From Winogradskyella alexanderae (lineage in GTDB: Bacteria > Bacteroidota > Bacteroidia > Flavobacteriales > Flavobacteriaceae), in the NCBI RefSeq assembly GCF_020166335.1, contig NZ_JAIUJR010000001.1, positions 186,001 through 250,000 of the forward strand: DNA of 64,000 nt, read 5' to 3'. Every line of letters starts with the position of its first letter. The stretch's first letter is position 1. Positions 9,131 to 17,936 of the stretch are shown piece by piece. A program made the translations under genes and the position numbers. A model generated the notes under the pieces. It was given only the letters and a program-made list of their open reading frames with translations, made no database searches and was not told the DNA's origin.

Positions 9131-9997
9131 TTATCCTCTTCTTTTAAAATAGCCTAGCAATTTTTTTACATAGCTGTCATCAACTCTACAATCTATGGTG
9201 CCAGCACCAGACTTTGTAAAACTGTCTTTAAAGTATTCTACTTTTTCTCTGTAAAACTTTTCGTAGTTATTTCTTACCTTTTTTGATGCTGTGTTTACTA
9301 AAAGTAATTCACCTGTCTCTTCATCTTCCATTTGGACCATTCCAATATTAGGTATGGTAGCCTCATACTTATCGTAAATCCTTATGCCTGTTATGTCATG
9401 CTTACCAGCAGAGATTTTTAAGTTATGCTTATATTCATCTGCAATAAAATCTGACAAAACAAAGACAATCGCTTTCTTTTTCATCACATTAGATAAAAAC
9501 TTAAAAGCCATGCTAACATTGGTTTTCTTGCTTTTAGGTTTAAATTCTATCAACTCCCTAATAATTCTCAAAACGTGAGATCGGCCTTTTTTAGGAGGAA
9601 TATAAAGTTCAATCTCATCAGAAAATAAGATGAGCCCAATTTTATCATTGTTCTGTGTTGCAGAAAAGGCCAAAGTTGCTGCTATTTCTGTAACTATTTC
9701 GTCTTTGAACTGATTCTTTGTGCCGAAAAATTTACTCCCAGAAACATCGGCCATGAGCATCATTGTGAGCTCGCGTTCTTCTTCAAAGACTTTTACAAAT
9801 GGCTCGTTATATCGGGCGGTTACATTCCAGTCTATATTTCTAACATCATCACCAAACTGATACTGCCTAACTTCAGAAAAGGTCATACCTCTCCCTTTAA
9901 ATGTTGAGTGATACTCGCCACCAAAAATATGATCAGACAACCGTCTAGTCTTAATCTCTATTTTTCGTACTTTCTTTAGAAGTTCTTTAGTATCCAT
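9131..9997 (-). CDS. DUF58 domain protein (VWA-like)
   Basis: 288 residues, cytoplasmic, no signal or membrane helix. It contains the characteristic DUF58 core (GRGMTFSEVRQYQFGDDVRNIDWNVTAR in pieces: GMTFSEVRQYQ, DDVRNIDW) at about 37-62 and then a VWA-like fold with a complete DxSxS motif at D84, S86 and S88. DUF58 proteins regularly sit directly behind moxR and are thought to link the AAA+ ATPase to the membrane VWA proteins. Here it lies 76 bp behind moxR and 3 bp ahead of the BatD-like gene. The function is inferred from the family only. Confidence 0.9.
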   Translation of the reverse strand: MDTKELLKKVRKIEIKTRRLSDHIFGGEYHSTFKGRGMTFSEVRQYQFGDDVRNIDWNVTARYNEPFVKVFEEERELTMMLMADVSGSKFFGTKNQFKDEIVTEIAATLAFSATQNNDKIGLILFSDEIELYIPPKKGRSHVLRIIRELIEFKPKSKKTNVSMAFKFLSNVMKKKAIVFVLSDFIADEYKHNLKISAGKHDITGIRIYDKYEATIPNIGMVQMEDEETGELLLVNTASKKVRNNYEKFYREKVEYFKDSFTKSGAGTIDCRVDDSYVKKLLGYFKRRG

Positions 9998-9999
9998 TT

Positions 10000-10051
10000 T
10001 TCAATTTTCGATTGAAGATTGTTGATTTACGATTTATCAAAATCGCGATTT
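10000..10051. other. Intergenic inverted repeats between moxR and DUF58 gene
   Basis: The 76 bp between the two genes hold a perfect 12-bp palindrome AAATCGCGATTT (10040-10051) and, next to it, the inverted repeat TTCAAT-n5-ATTGAA (10000-10016) just ahead of the DUF58 start. The palindrome could be an operator or a small RNA hairpin that tunes expression between the first and second gene. No known factor can be assigned from this sequence. Confidence 0.4.
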
Positions 10052-10073
10052 CGTTACTCTCAAATCTAAATTC

Positions 10074-11075
10074 CTATGGTACTTCGATTACGTTAACGAT
10101 TTTATCGATGATGTCTTCAGAAGTTACATTCTCGGCCTCCGCTTCATAGGTGATACCTATTCTATGACGTAATACGTCATGTACCACAGCACGAACATCT
10201 TCTGGAATAACATAACCTCTTCGCTTAATGAATGCATAACATTTTGCTGCAGTGGCTAAGTTAATACTTCCACGTGGCGAAGCTCCAAAAGAAATAAGTG
10301 GTTTTAAGTCTGGAAGATTGTATTTTTCTGGATAACGCGTTGCGAAAACGATATCTAGTATATATTTTTCGATCTTTTCGTCCATATAAACATCTCTGAC
10401 TGCTTCTTGGGCACTTAAAATTTGTTTTGGTGAAACAACAGGGTTTACTTTATCATAAGTCCCTTTTAAATTTGCCCTGACGATTTGTTGTTCTTCATCT
10501 AATTTTGGGTAATCAATGATGGTTTTAAGCATAAAACGGTCTACTTGAGCTTCAGGTAATGGATATGTACCTTCTTGTTCAACCGGATTTTGTGTTGCCA
10601 TAACCAGAAATGGTTTTTCAAGTATAAAAGTTTCATCTCCAATAGTAACTTGCTTTTCTTGCATTGCTTCTAACAATGCTGATTGCACTTTTGCTGGAGC
10701 CCTGTTAATCTCATCTGCTAATACAAAATTGGCAAAAATAGGGCCCTTTTTTATTGAAAAATCATTCTCTTTAATGTTATAAATCAATGTACCAATAACA
10801 TCTGCAGGAAGTAAATCTGGTGTAAACTGAATTCTACTAAATGAAGCATCAATAGCTTTTGACAAGGTGTTAATTGCCAATGTTTTAGCCAGACCAGGCA
10901 CTCCTTCTAATAAAATATGGCCCTGCCCTAAAAGACCAATAAGCAAGCGTTCTACCATATGTTTTTGACCCACAATTACTTTATTCATTTCAAAAGTTAG
11001 TAAGTCTACAAATGCACTTTCTTTTTCTATCTTCTCATTAATTGATTTTATATCAATAGTACTCGTTTCTTCCAT
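10074..11075 (-). CDS. moxR: MoxR-family AAA+ ATPase
   Basis: 333 residues, soluble. Walker A is GVPGLAKT at residues 58-65, Walker B ends in D121-E122 (FVLADEINRAP), followed by the sensor motif MATQNP (about 155-160) and the arginine-rich SPRGSI segment near residue 265. MoxR ATPases act as chaperones for metal-cofactor or complex assembly, usually together with VWA proteins. It is the first gene of the eight-gene Bat operon, with about 150 bp of non-coding DNA upstream that must hold its promoter; I see no clean TAnnTTTG element there. Confidence 0.93.
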   Translation of the reverse strand: MEETSTIDIKSINEKIEKESAFVDLLTFEMNKVIVGQKHMVERLLIGLLGQGHILLEGVPGLAKTLAINTLSKAIDASFSRIQFTPDLLPADVIGTLIYNIKENDFSIKKGPIFANFVLADEINRAPAKVQSALLEAMQEKQVTIGDETFILEKPFLVMATQNPVEQEGTYPLPEAQVDRFMLKTIIDYPKLDEEQQIVRANLKGTYDKVNPVVSPKQILSAQEAVRDVYMDEKIEKYILDIVFATRYPEKYNLPDLKPLISFGASPRGSINLATAAKCYAFIKRRGYVIPEDVRAVVHDVLRHRIGITYEAEAENVTSEDIIDKIVNVIEVP

Positions 11076-11172
11076 AGTTTAAACATTTAATACCGAAACA
11101 GCTAAACAACATTTTTCGAAGTTGCAAAGTGTTAAAATTAATTGGTAGTTGCTGTTAACAATTGGTTAAAAA

Positions 11173-11205
11173 AAAAGCGCGATATCCCAAGAATATCGCG
11201 CTTTT
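11173..11205 (-). terminator. Intrinsic terminator behind the DUF4382 lipoprotein gene
   Basis: A 13-bp perfect stem (AAAAGCGCGATAT / ATATCGCGCTTTT) with a 7-nt loop. Read on the minus strand it lies 18 bp after the stop of the lipoprotein gene and is followed by eight T, the classic form. It separates that gene from the moxR promoter region. Confidence 0.9.
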
Positions 11206-11222
11206 CAATAATTTTTTGTTAA

Positions 11223-12032
11223 CTACTCTAGAATAATCGTTCCTAGGTCACTTATCTCTCCCGTATTAACCTCAACATTTTCTATAATCTGAACACTTAA
11301 CCCAGAATCATTGTCTGGTGCTACTGTAACTGTATATGCTCCCTCTGATAATCCCGGTATTTCAAAATTACCTTCAGAATCGACATAGGTAGATGCCGTA
11401 TCAATTCCATTAGAAGCTTCAACTTCAACTACGATATCTGTTGGTTGTACATTGCCTATCATCGTTCCAGAATTAATCTCTAAACTTGCCCTTAGCACAG
11501 GTTTCAGATTATAATTTCCAGAATTTCCAGCCATAACTATTGATTCATCAACATCAAAATCTAAAACAAAATCATAATTAAACCCAGCTTGAATATCTTG
11601 GTTCACCATCACCTTTAAACCGGACTGTTGCGCACTTGGTGTATTTAAACTAATTGGCTCCTCTGCCCCTTCAATTAATAGAGAATTATCATCACCTAGA
11701 ATTAATCGTATTTGTTTGATTATTCCTGTTTGAATCTCTTCATTATCTAAAAGCTGTAAACTAACCCCACCTGTAAGCTCTAATAAATCGTAAACGCCTG
11801 GGTTCAAAATTCCAATTGACTCCCATCCAGAATCTTCTTCAGCAGATTCGGTATTTTCATATTTTATCATTACATCAAGAACCTCAACAAAAACACTTTC
11901 ATAATCTCCGGGTTCATCAACAAGCCTAATTGATAAATAAGCAGTGTCATCATTATCCTGATAGCTTGTATCATTGCATGACACTCCGATAAATGTCAAG
12001 CATGCAATGATATAAAATCTTATATTTTTCAT
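11223..12032 (-). CDS. DUF4382 domain lipoprotein with carboxypeptidase-regulatory-like domain
   Basis: 269 residues with a lipoprotein signal peptide (lipobox GVSC, acylated C19). Residues about 30-185 fit DUF4382 (AYLSIRLVDEPGDYESVFVEVLDVMI; GIIKQIRLILGDDN), a beta-rich domain common in Bacteroidota lipoproteins. Residues about 190-269 look like a small beta-sandwich of the carboxypeptidase regulatory type (DIVVEVEASNGIDTASTYVDSEGNF, in part). It probably sits on the periplasmic or outer face of the outer membrane. It stands alone between a terminator and a divergent operon. No enzymatic residues are evident. Confidence 0.8.
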   Translation of the reverse strand: MKNIRFYIIACLTFIGVSCNDTSYQDNDDTAYLSIRLVDEPGDYESVFVEVLDVMIKYENTESAEEDSGWESIGILNPGVYDLLELTGGVSLQLLDNEEIQTGIIKQIRLILGDDNSLLIEGAEEPISLNTPSAQQSGLKVMVNQDIQAGFNYDFVLDFDVDESIVMAGNSGNYNLKPVLRASLEINSGTMIGNVQPTDIVVEVEASNGIDTASTYVDSEGNFEIPGLSEGAYTVTVAPDNDSGLSVQIIENVEVNTGEISDLGTIILE

Positions 12033-12209
12033 ATTTACTCTTTTATTATTTAAATTATATACGTAATGAAGAGATAATTTGGACTTTCAGTCTATTATTG
12101 AAAGTTAAAATTAAGCATTAAAATTGGTTGAACTCTATTGATTGAAATATTTCGTTCTGATGATTTTATGTTATTTTTATTGTGCTATTAATATTATAAA
12201 TCCAGTATA

Positions 12210-13073
12210 TTGAAATACTCTAAAATAATTTCAGGCACCATGACTTGGGGCAGTTGGGGTAAAAATTTGTCTAAAAATGAAATGGCAGATCTTATGAACC
12301 ACTGTCTATCACATGGTATTACCACCTTTGACCATGCTGACATTTATGGCGCCTACACGACTGAAGCGGACTTTGGAAAAGCCTTTACTGATTCTGGCAT
12401 AAAGCGAGAGGATATACAACTCATATCTAAATGTGGTATTCAATATATCTGCGACAATAGGGAAAATAAGGTAAAGCACTATGATTATAGCAAGGACTAC
12501 ATTATTTGGTCCGTTGAACAATCTTTGAGCAATTTAAACACCGAGTACCTCGATTTGCTCTTATTGCACAGGCCAAGTCCATTAATGGTGCCGGAAGAAA
12601 TCGCAGAAGCTATTACTATTTTAAAAAAGGACGGGAAGATAAGAGACTTTGGTGTCTCAAATTTCACACCTTCTCAAATGGAAATGATTGGCTTAAGAAT
12701 AGACATAGATGTTAATCAAATTGAATTTTCTCTAACTGAGCATTCAGCTATGCACGACGGTACTTTAGATTACATGAAAACTTGTGGGATTAAACCAATG
12801 GCCTGGTCTCCACTGGGTAATGTGTTTAAAGACGATAATGAACAAACACGACGTATACACAAACAGCTCGGTGCATTATTAGACAAATACAATGCAACAG
12901 AAGATCAATTGCTATTGGCATGGATATTAAAACATCCTGCAGGCATTGTACCGGTTGTAGGAACTACGAATAATAAACGATTACAGCAAGCAATGGGTGC
13001 CACAAAGATTGATTTAGAGCTAGAAGATTGGTTCTTAATTTTGGTGGCAAGTCAAGGTCATAAAGTACCCTAA
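12210..13073 (+). CDS. Aldo/keto reductase (YdhF-like)
   Basis: 287 residues, cytoplasmic. The catalytic tetrad is complete: D41 and Y46 (FDHADIYGAY), K74 (LISK) and H120 (LLLLHRP). Length and sequence fit the NADPH-dependent oxidoreductases related to E. coli YdhF. The C-terminal part has the usual cofactor-binding stretch (IVPVVGTTNNKRLQQA). Substrate unknown; these enzymes reduce aldehydes and ketones broadly. First gene of an operon, 11 bp upstream of a short-chain dehydrogenase. Confidence 0.92.
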   Translation: MKYSKIISGTMTWGSWGKNLSKNEMADLMNHCLSHGITTFDHADIYGAYTTEADFGKAFTDSGIKREDIQLISKCGIQYICDNRENKVKHYDYSKDYIIWSVEQSLSNLNTEYLDLLLLHRPSPLMVPEEIAEAITILKKDGKIRDFGVSNFTPSQMEMIGLRIDIDVNQIEFSLTEHSAMHDGTLDYMKTCGIKPMAWSPLGNVFKDDNEQTRRIHKQLGALLDKYNATEDQLLLAWILKHPAGIVPVVGTTNNKRLQQAMGATKIDLELEDWFLILVASQGHKVP

Positions 13074-13084
13074 TATTAAAAAAC

Positions 13085-13837
13085 ATGAAAAAGACAGCAT
13101 TAATAACGGGCGCTACTAGTGGAATTGGTCGCGCTACAGCACACGTTTTTGCCAATCACGGTATAAATTTAATTCTCTGCGGAAGAAGACAAAATAGATT
13201 AGACGACATTAAAAAAACACTTTCTAAACAAACAAGTGTTCATACATTAAACTTTGATGTTAGAAACAGATCTGAAACATTAAAGGCAATAGCATCAATC
13301 CCTGAAGATTTTAAAACTATTGATATTCTCATAAATAACGCCGGCAATGCTCATGGTTTAGACCCAATTCAAGATGGTGATTTAGATGATTGGGACGCCA
13401 TGATGGATATCAATGTTAAAGGTTTACTTTATGTGAGCAAGGCGATTATTCCTGGAATGACAAAACGAAACTCAGGTCACATTATTAATATTGGTTCGTC
13501 AGCTGGCAAAGAAGTATATCCTAGAGGAAATGTATACTGCGCGAGCAAACATGCTGTTTTAGCTATAACAGAGGGCATGCGTATAGATTTAAACCCATTT
13601 GGAATTAAAGTAAGCGCTATTAATCCTGGTCTTGTTGAAACTGAGTTTTCAGAAGTGAGATTTAAAGGAGGCCCAGAAGCAGATAATGTTTATAAAGGTT
13701 ACAAAGCACTACAAGCAGAGGATATAGCCGACATTATTTATTTCACAATATCACGGCCAGAACACGTTAATCTTGCTGATGTTTTGGTTTTTCCAACCGC
13801 TCAGGCTAATTCGGTTACCATAAAGAAAACACATTAG
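13085..13837 (+). CDS. Short-chain dehydrogenase/reductase (YdfG-like)
   Basis: 250 residues. A classical SDR: the nucleotide-binding TGATSGIG at residues 8-15, NNAG at 84-87, catalytic S139, Y151 and K155 (YCASK). The C-terminal motif for substrate entry (NPGLVETEFSEVRFKG) resembles the YdfG/serine-dehydrogenase-like group that oxidises 3-hydroxy acids or reduces malonic semialdehyde. It follows the aldo/keto reductase by 11 bp and precedes the AlbA_2-type gene by 23 bp, so all three are probably one transcript. Exact substrate cannot be named. Confidence 0.92.
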   Translation: MKKTALITGATSGIGRATAHVFANHGINLILCGRRQNRLDDIKKTLSKQTSVHTLNFDVRNRSETLKAIASIPEDFKTIDILINNAGNAHGLDPIQDGDLDDWDAMMDINVKGLLYVSKAIIPGMTKRNSGHIINIGSSAGKEVYPRGNVYCASKHAVLAITEGMRIDLNPFGIKVSAINPGLVETEFSEVRFKGGPEADNVYKGYKALQAEDIADIIYFTISRPEHVNLADVLVFPTAQANSVTIKKTH

Positions 13838-13860
13838 AATTTCCTTTGTTATGAGTTACT

Positions 13861-14994
13861 ATGATAAACAAACGCCTTCTTATTAAAAACCTCTTAGCTC
13901 ATAACGATGAGAACAGTTTCTATGACAAAAAAAGGAAGGTTGATATTAGTTACAAAGAAGGAAAAGCTAAATTTCTAAAACATATCTGTGCCTTATCAAA
14001 CAGCAACCCAAAAAACAACTCATATATAGTAATTGGTATACAAGACGAGGATAATAAAATCATTGGAACTGATTTTTTTGATGATAGTAAAATTCAAAAC
14101 CTTATAAATGCCTATCTGACAAATCCTCCAATTGTTCAGTATGAAAATATACCGTTCCCACATTTACCCGATGATAAGGTTGTTGGTCTAGTAACCATAA
14201 GACCAATTGATAAAATTACTTCGCTAAGAAAAAATATTTGGAAATACTATGGAGGCTCTGTTTTCTTTAGAGATGGAAGCATGAGTATGCCTAAGGTATT
14301 TGATATTGAGATTAAGGACGTTAATTCTAAAATTGTTTCCGCTATCGAAAACCATGCGCAAAACAATATTGAATTAACTTTAGATGGTGTTTTTGATTTT
14401 TTAAATAAGCGAAAGGACTACAACCCAAAATACAAGGTCTTTAAAGAATATTTTGTCCTTTGTTGGTCTGGTGACAGAAAACAGGTTAAAGATGAAGTGT
14501 TTTTCTCCAGAGTGGATATTGAACTTATTAATGAGCAGGTCCGTTTATTCTATTCGGCATTGGACGAAGTTTCGATTGCATACAATGATCATTCTTTTTC
14601 CATAGTTGAATATGTTAGACTTGGTCTTCAAAATTCGTTTAAATATTATAAGCTAGAAGAAACCAAGATTAGCTTTGAAAATAATGCTAATTATTCAATT
14701 GATGCAAATTTAATTTTTAAACCTCCACAATTTAACAAAAAGGTGCTACATCATATTTACAACACGAATAATTCCATTTTAGAAAAATTAGAAAAAGGAA
14801 TGCGTTTAGCTCCACATGAACTTGGGGATTTAGAAAATTTAGCCGCAAGTTATTTAATTTGCTACCTCAACGGTTTCGAGGAGGCCTTACCTAAATTAGA
14901 CTATGCTAAGCCTTACATAAAAAAATATAACGAAACCCTTTACAAGTCTTACAAAGAGACGATTAGAATCTTAAGAAAAGTAAGGTATAGTTAA
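13861..14994 (+). CDS. AlbA_2 (Schlafen-like) domain protein
   Basis: 377 residues, soluble, no signal. Residues about 25-125 have the AlbA_2 pattern of the so-called divergent AAA-4 proteins: conserved DISYKEGKAKFLKHICALSNS (in part), YIVIGIQDED and a later IRPIDK strand. Databases often label the family ATP-binding, but no Walker A motif is present here. The C-terminal 240 residues are helical and unrecognised. AlbA_2 domains occur in nucleic-acid-binding regulators and in some phage-defence proteins; nothing nearby supports a defence role. An ATG at 13851 is in another frame. Confidence 0.72.
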   Translation: MINKRLLIKNLLAHNDENSFYDKKRKVDISYKEGKAKFLKHICALSNSNPKNNSYIVIGIQDEDNKIIGTDFFDDSKIQNLINAYLTNPPIVQYENIPFPHLPDDKVVGLVTIRPIDKITSLRKNIWKYYGGSVFFRDGSMSMPKVFDIEIKDVNSKIVSAIENHAQNNIELTLDGVFDFLNKRKDYNPKYKVFKEYFVLCWSGDRKQVKDEVFFSRVDIELINEQVRLFYSALDEVSIAYNDHSFSIVEYVRLGLQNSFKYYKLEETKISFENNANYSIDANLIFKPPQFNKKVLHHIYNTNNSILEKLEKGMRLAPHELGDLENLAASYLICYLNGFEEALPKLDYAKPYIKKYNETLYKSYKETIRILRKVRYS

Positions 14995-15211
14995 ATCTTA
15001 TCGGCAACTCTGTTTCTTTCGGCTTGGTTTTTTGCATCTTGTCGGTTGAGGGATTGTTAAACTTGCAGATTATACATTTTTTTTTGCTATTCGTCATAAA
15101 ATTTACTTTCACTGTAAATTTATGTGCATCTTTGAGTGCTATTAATCAATTTATATAAACCTTGTTTCAATGGGAGCTAATCCATCTTGATGCAAGGTTT
15201 TTTATTTTGGT
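14995..15211. other. Structured 217-bp intergenic region between convergent genes
   Basis: No ORF of note. It holds two hairpins: a perfect 8-bp inverted repeat AAATTTAC-n7-GTAAATTT (15099-15121) and the longer terminator-like structure at 15157-15200. The first 100 bp carry a T-rich stretch (15078-15085). A small RNA ending at the second hairpin is possible, but no clear promoter element supports it. Confidence 0.4.
15157..15206. terminator. Long composite hairpin terminator
   Basis: Outer stem AAACCTTG (15157-15164) pairs with CAAGGTTT (15193-15200). Inside it, TCAA-TGG pairs with CCA-TC-TTGA around the loop GCTAA. The plus strand continues with T-rich DNA (TTTTATTTT), so it can end the operon 12210-14994. 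It lies 6-50 bp beyond the stop of the minus-strand DUF1501 gene and may also act on that transcript. Confidence 0.7.
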
Positions 15212-16405
15212 TTAGATAAAATTGAGTTTACTAAATGACCTGTTAAGAATTCTTCTGTCATCAACATTAAGCCATTTATCGATTATTGTTGCGTATACTT
15301 CTCTAAAGTCAATTTCATATTTCAGATCTCCATTATCATCTAAATCCTTCAAGTCAGCGGGCAAATTATAGAGTCCAGCACGTTTTAAATTATTTCCAAC
15401 AATAAATAGATTATTAGCAGCGCCATGATCCGTACCATCACTGTAATTTTGTTTGACACGCCTTCCAAATTCAGTGAAAGTTAGAATCAATGTGTCCTTA
15501 AAGGTATTATTTAATTTGAGATCTTCTACAAATGTTAAGAGGGCTTCTGAGTAATCTGTCAGTAATTTATTATGCCTTGATTTTTGAGCAGAATGTGTAT
15601 CGAACCCACTCAAACTTGCATAATAAACGCTTGTGTCAAGCCTTGAATTTATAAACTGTCCTATTACCTTTAACTGATTTGCCAATATTGAATTTTTTGG
15701 ATAGTTATTTGATAGCTTAGAGCGCAGTGCCGTGTCATAAAGATACTTTGCAGATGATTTTGCATCTATCATTGTTTGGTATAAATATCCGAGATTGTGT
15801 TCTGTTAAATGATCCTTGCTGTAATGAGACAGAATTTCATTAAAGTCAGACTCTTGAAGAGACATGTATAACTGCCTAGAATTCTTTACGGCAATACCAT
15901 TTAAAGAGGCACCTCTTAAAGCCAATGATAAGTGATCATCTACATGAATTGCATTATAAGGTTTTTTACCGTAATGGTCTAGATATCTTCCGACCCAACC
16001 AGTATCTAGTATGTTTTCGTGATCACTTGCAGTTTGCCAGATTTCAGAGGAAGTAAAATGCGATCTACTTGGATTAGGATAACCCACATTATTAATAATG
16101 CTTAAATAACCCTTGTCATAAAGTTCTTTTAAGGGCTTGAGGTTTTCATTAAAACCTAATTCGTCATTTAATTTTAAAGTGTTACTTTTTTTTATCCCAA
16201 TTTTTGGACGAGACCTGTAATAAATATCATTAGTTACTGGCACGATTGTGTTTAAGCCGTCATTGCCTCCCTTTAAATGAACTATAACCAATTTTTTATG
16301 GCCAATCTTTGATGGGTCGGCATTTTCGAAAACCTTAAGAAAGTTTGGTATTAACAACGCCGAAGTTGCTAGTGAGCTGTTTCTAATAAATTCCCGCCTT
16401 TTCAT
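15212..16405 (-). CDS. DUF1501 family protein with Tat signal
   Basis: 397 residues. The N-terminus carries a twin-arginine signal (KRREFIRNSSLATSALL), so the protein is probably exported folded. Family-typical blocks are visible: HLKGGNDGLNTIVP near 45, SRSHFTSSEIWQTA near 110, GFDTHS near 265 and FTEFGRRVKQN with DGTDHGAANN near 310-330. DUF1501 belongs to the alkaline-phosphatase/sulfatase-like fold group, but its chemistry is unknown. It lies 10 bp behind a DUF1800 gene, the constant partner of this family in many bacteria. Confidence 0.9.
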   Translation of the reverse strand: MKRREFIRNSSLATSALLIPNFLKVFENADPSKIGHKKLVIVHLKGGNDGLNTIVPVTNDIYYRSRPKIGIKKSNTLKLNDELGFNENLKPLKELYDKGYLSIINNVGYPNPSRSHFTSSEIWQTASDHENILDTGWVGRYLDHYGKKPYNAIHVDDHLSLALRGASLNGIAVKNSRQLYMSLQESDFNEILSHYSKDHLTEHNLGYLYQTMIDAKSSAKYLYDTALRSKLSNNYPKNSILANQLKVIGQFINSRLDTSVYYASLSGFDTHSAQKSRHNKLLTDYSEALLTFVEDLKLNNTFKDTLILTFTEFGRRVKQNYSDGTDHGAANNLFIVGNNLKRAGLYNLPADLKDLDDNGDLKYEIDFREVYATIIDKWLNVDDRRILNRSFSKLNFI

Positions 16406-16415
16406 TCTTAATCTT

Positions 16416-17786
16416 TTAGCACATCTGGTATTCTGGTAATGACATTAATTTTACCAGATTCTTTTTACTTGGACGTTTTCCAAAACTAGATATATACTGT
16501 TTTGTTCCACCATTTATATCGCACAATACCAAGGTATTTGTTAATACTTTTAGAGATAATTTCTTTACATTTTCTTTATATGTTTTCCAATCTACATAAA
16601 CGGTTAGTTTCTCTTGATATTTATTTTTTACAGTCACTACCTTGAGGTTCTTTAAATTTCCTTTGTACTGATATGAATAGCTTTCTTTTTCAAGGAGCAT
16701 TGAAGGTAGTTTTATCCGTAACATCAAACTATTGGTAGTTATCCAATTTTTTCCACCCTTCCATCCTGCTACATTTGGAGGGAATAGCAAGTATTGGTCT
16801 AATAGGCTTTGTAATCTAAAAAGTTCATTGTTTTTTGTAAAATAAACAGGAACTATACGTTGAATTCCCACAATTAAATCGACTGGTGATTTAATCTTTG
16901 TTCCTATATTTTTCTTTTCATAAAACCAGTCTGACATAAAAACAAAACGCATTAAACCTTCTATATTATAATCTTGATAAAAGATATCTGTCATTTTTCT
17001 AACATTATCTTCATCTAATTCTTCATTTACGAAATAGCTGTAAACTTTTTCACATATATATCGTGCACATTGTTTCTGCTCTAAAATTATATCTATAATA
17101 TCATCACCATCAAAATTACCAGATTTACCTAAAAAGGTTTTTTCATTGTAATCATGCCATAATTGAATAAACCTAAAACCTCCTTCAAAATTGTAATGAT
17201 ATCCTGTAAAAGCCCTTGCGCATTCTTTAATGTCCTTTTCAGAATAATTCCCCTCTCCGAGAGTGAATAATTCTAACAACTCTCTACTAAAATTCTCGTT
17301 TGGACTATTTTTTCTATTTTGGGAGAGGTTCAAAAACCTTATCATCGACGGCTCCTTAGATATCGCCTTCACAAATTCCCTAAAATTACCTAATGCATGG
17401 GTTCTGAGAATAGTATTATACGCTAAAACATGTCTGGTAGGCGTGTCTTTGCAGACAAAATGATTCGCCCAAAAAAGGGTCATACGTTCACGCAACACTC
17501 TTTTTGTTGTTGCTATTCTTTTTAACCATATTGTATTTAGTATTTTGGTATTCTCTCTATCCTTCTGATTTAATTCTTGCCGCTTCTTTTTGTCATTCCT
17601 AACATCTTTACTTGTATAATAATCAAAATACGACAGGTCTTTCTCTAATGGAACTATATCTTTTGACTTTTCAAATAAATCATCAACAATTTGTTCTCTA
17701 CTGTACTTGGAAAGATCAATTAATTCTTTAGGCTTCAAACCAAAACCTGCACGCCAATAAAGATGTAGTATATGTTTTTGTTCCAT
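16416..17786 (-). CDS. DUF1800 family protein
   Basis: 456 residues. It matches DUF1800 by its blocks AGFGLKPKEL near residue 14, LFWANHFVC near 105, SRELLELFTLGEGNYSEKDI near 165 and NVAGWKGGKNW near 340. It has no recognisable signal peptide although its DUF1501 partner has a Tat signal. The family function is unknown. The pair is transcribed together, with this gene first. Confidence 0.9.
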   Translation of the reverse strand: MEQKHILHLYWRAGFGLKPKELIDLSKYSREQIVDDLFEKSKDIVPLEKDLSYFDYYTSKDVRNDKKKRQELNQKDRENTKILNTIWLKRIATTKRVLRERMTLFWANHFVCKDTPTRHVLAYNTILRTHALGNFREFVKAISKEPSMIRFLNLSQNRKNSPNENFSRELLELFTLGEGNYSEKDIKECARAFTGYHYNFEGGFRFIQLWHDYNEKTFLGKSGNFDGDDIIDIILEQKQCARYICEKVYSYFVNEELDEDNVRKMTDIFYQDYNIEGLMRFVFMSDWFYEKKNIGTKIKSPVDLIVGIQRIVPVYFTKNNELFRLQSLLDQYLLFPPNVAGWKGGKNWITTNSLMLRIKLPSMLLEKESYSYQYKGNLKNLKVVTVKNKYQEKLTVYVDWKTYKENVKKLSLKVLTNTLVLCDINGGTKQYISSFGKRPSKKNLVKLMSLPEYQMC

Positions 17787-17936
17787 ACAATTAAGACTGT
17801 GTTGACTTCTGATGGTTTAAATTACGAAAAAATGAAAGTAATCTCACTTATTTATTTGAGACAAGAAAACTAAAAAAGTCACAACACATTGCTTCTAAAA
17901 GTAAGAACATCCGGGTAAGTGACCTTAGGTGGACTT

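Noticed and set aside
13861..14994. Phage-defence role for the AlbA_2 protein
   Set aside because: No defence genes, nuclease or toxin are nearby, and the operon partners are metabolic reductases.
17860..17936. Terminator between DUF1800 and barrel genes
   Set aside because: The inverted repeat ACCT-T-AGGT has no room for a loop and no T-run follows.
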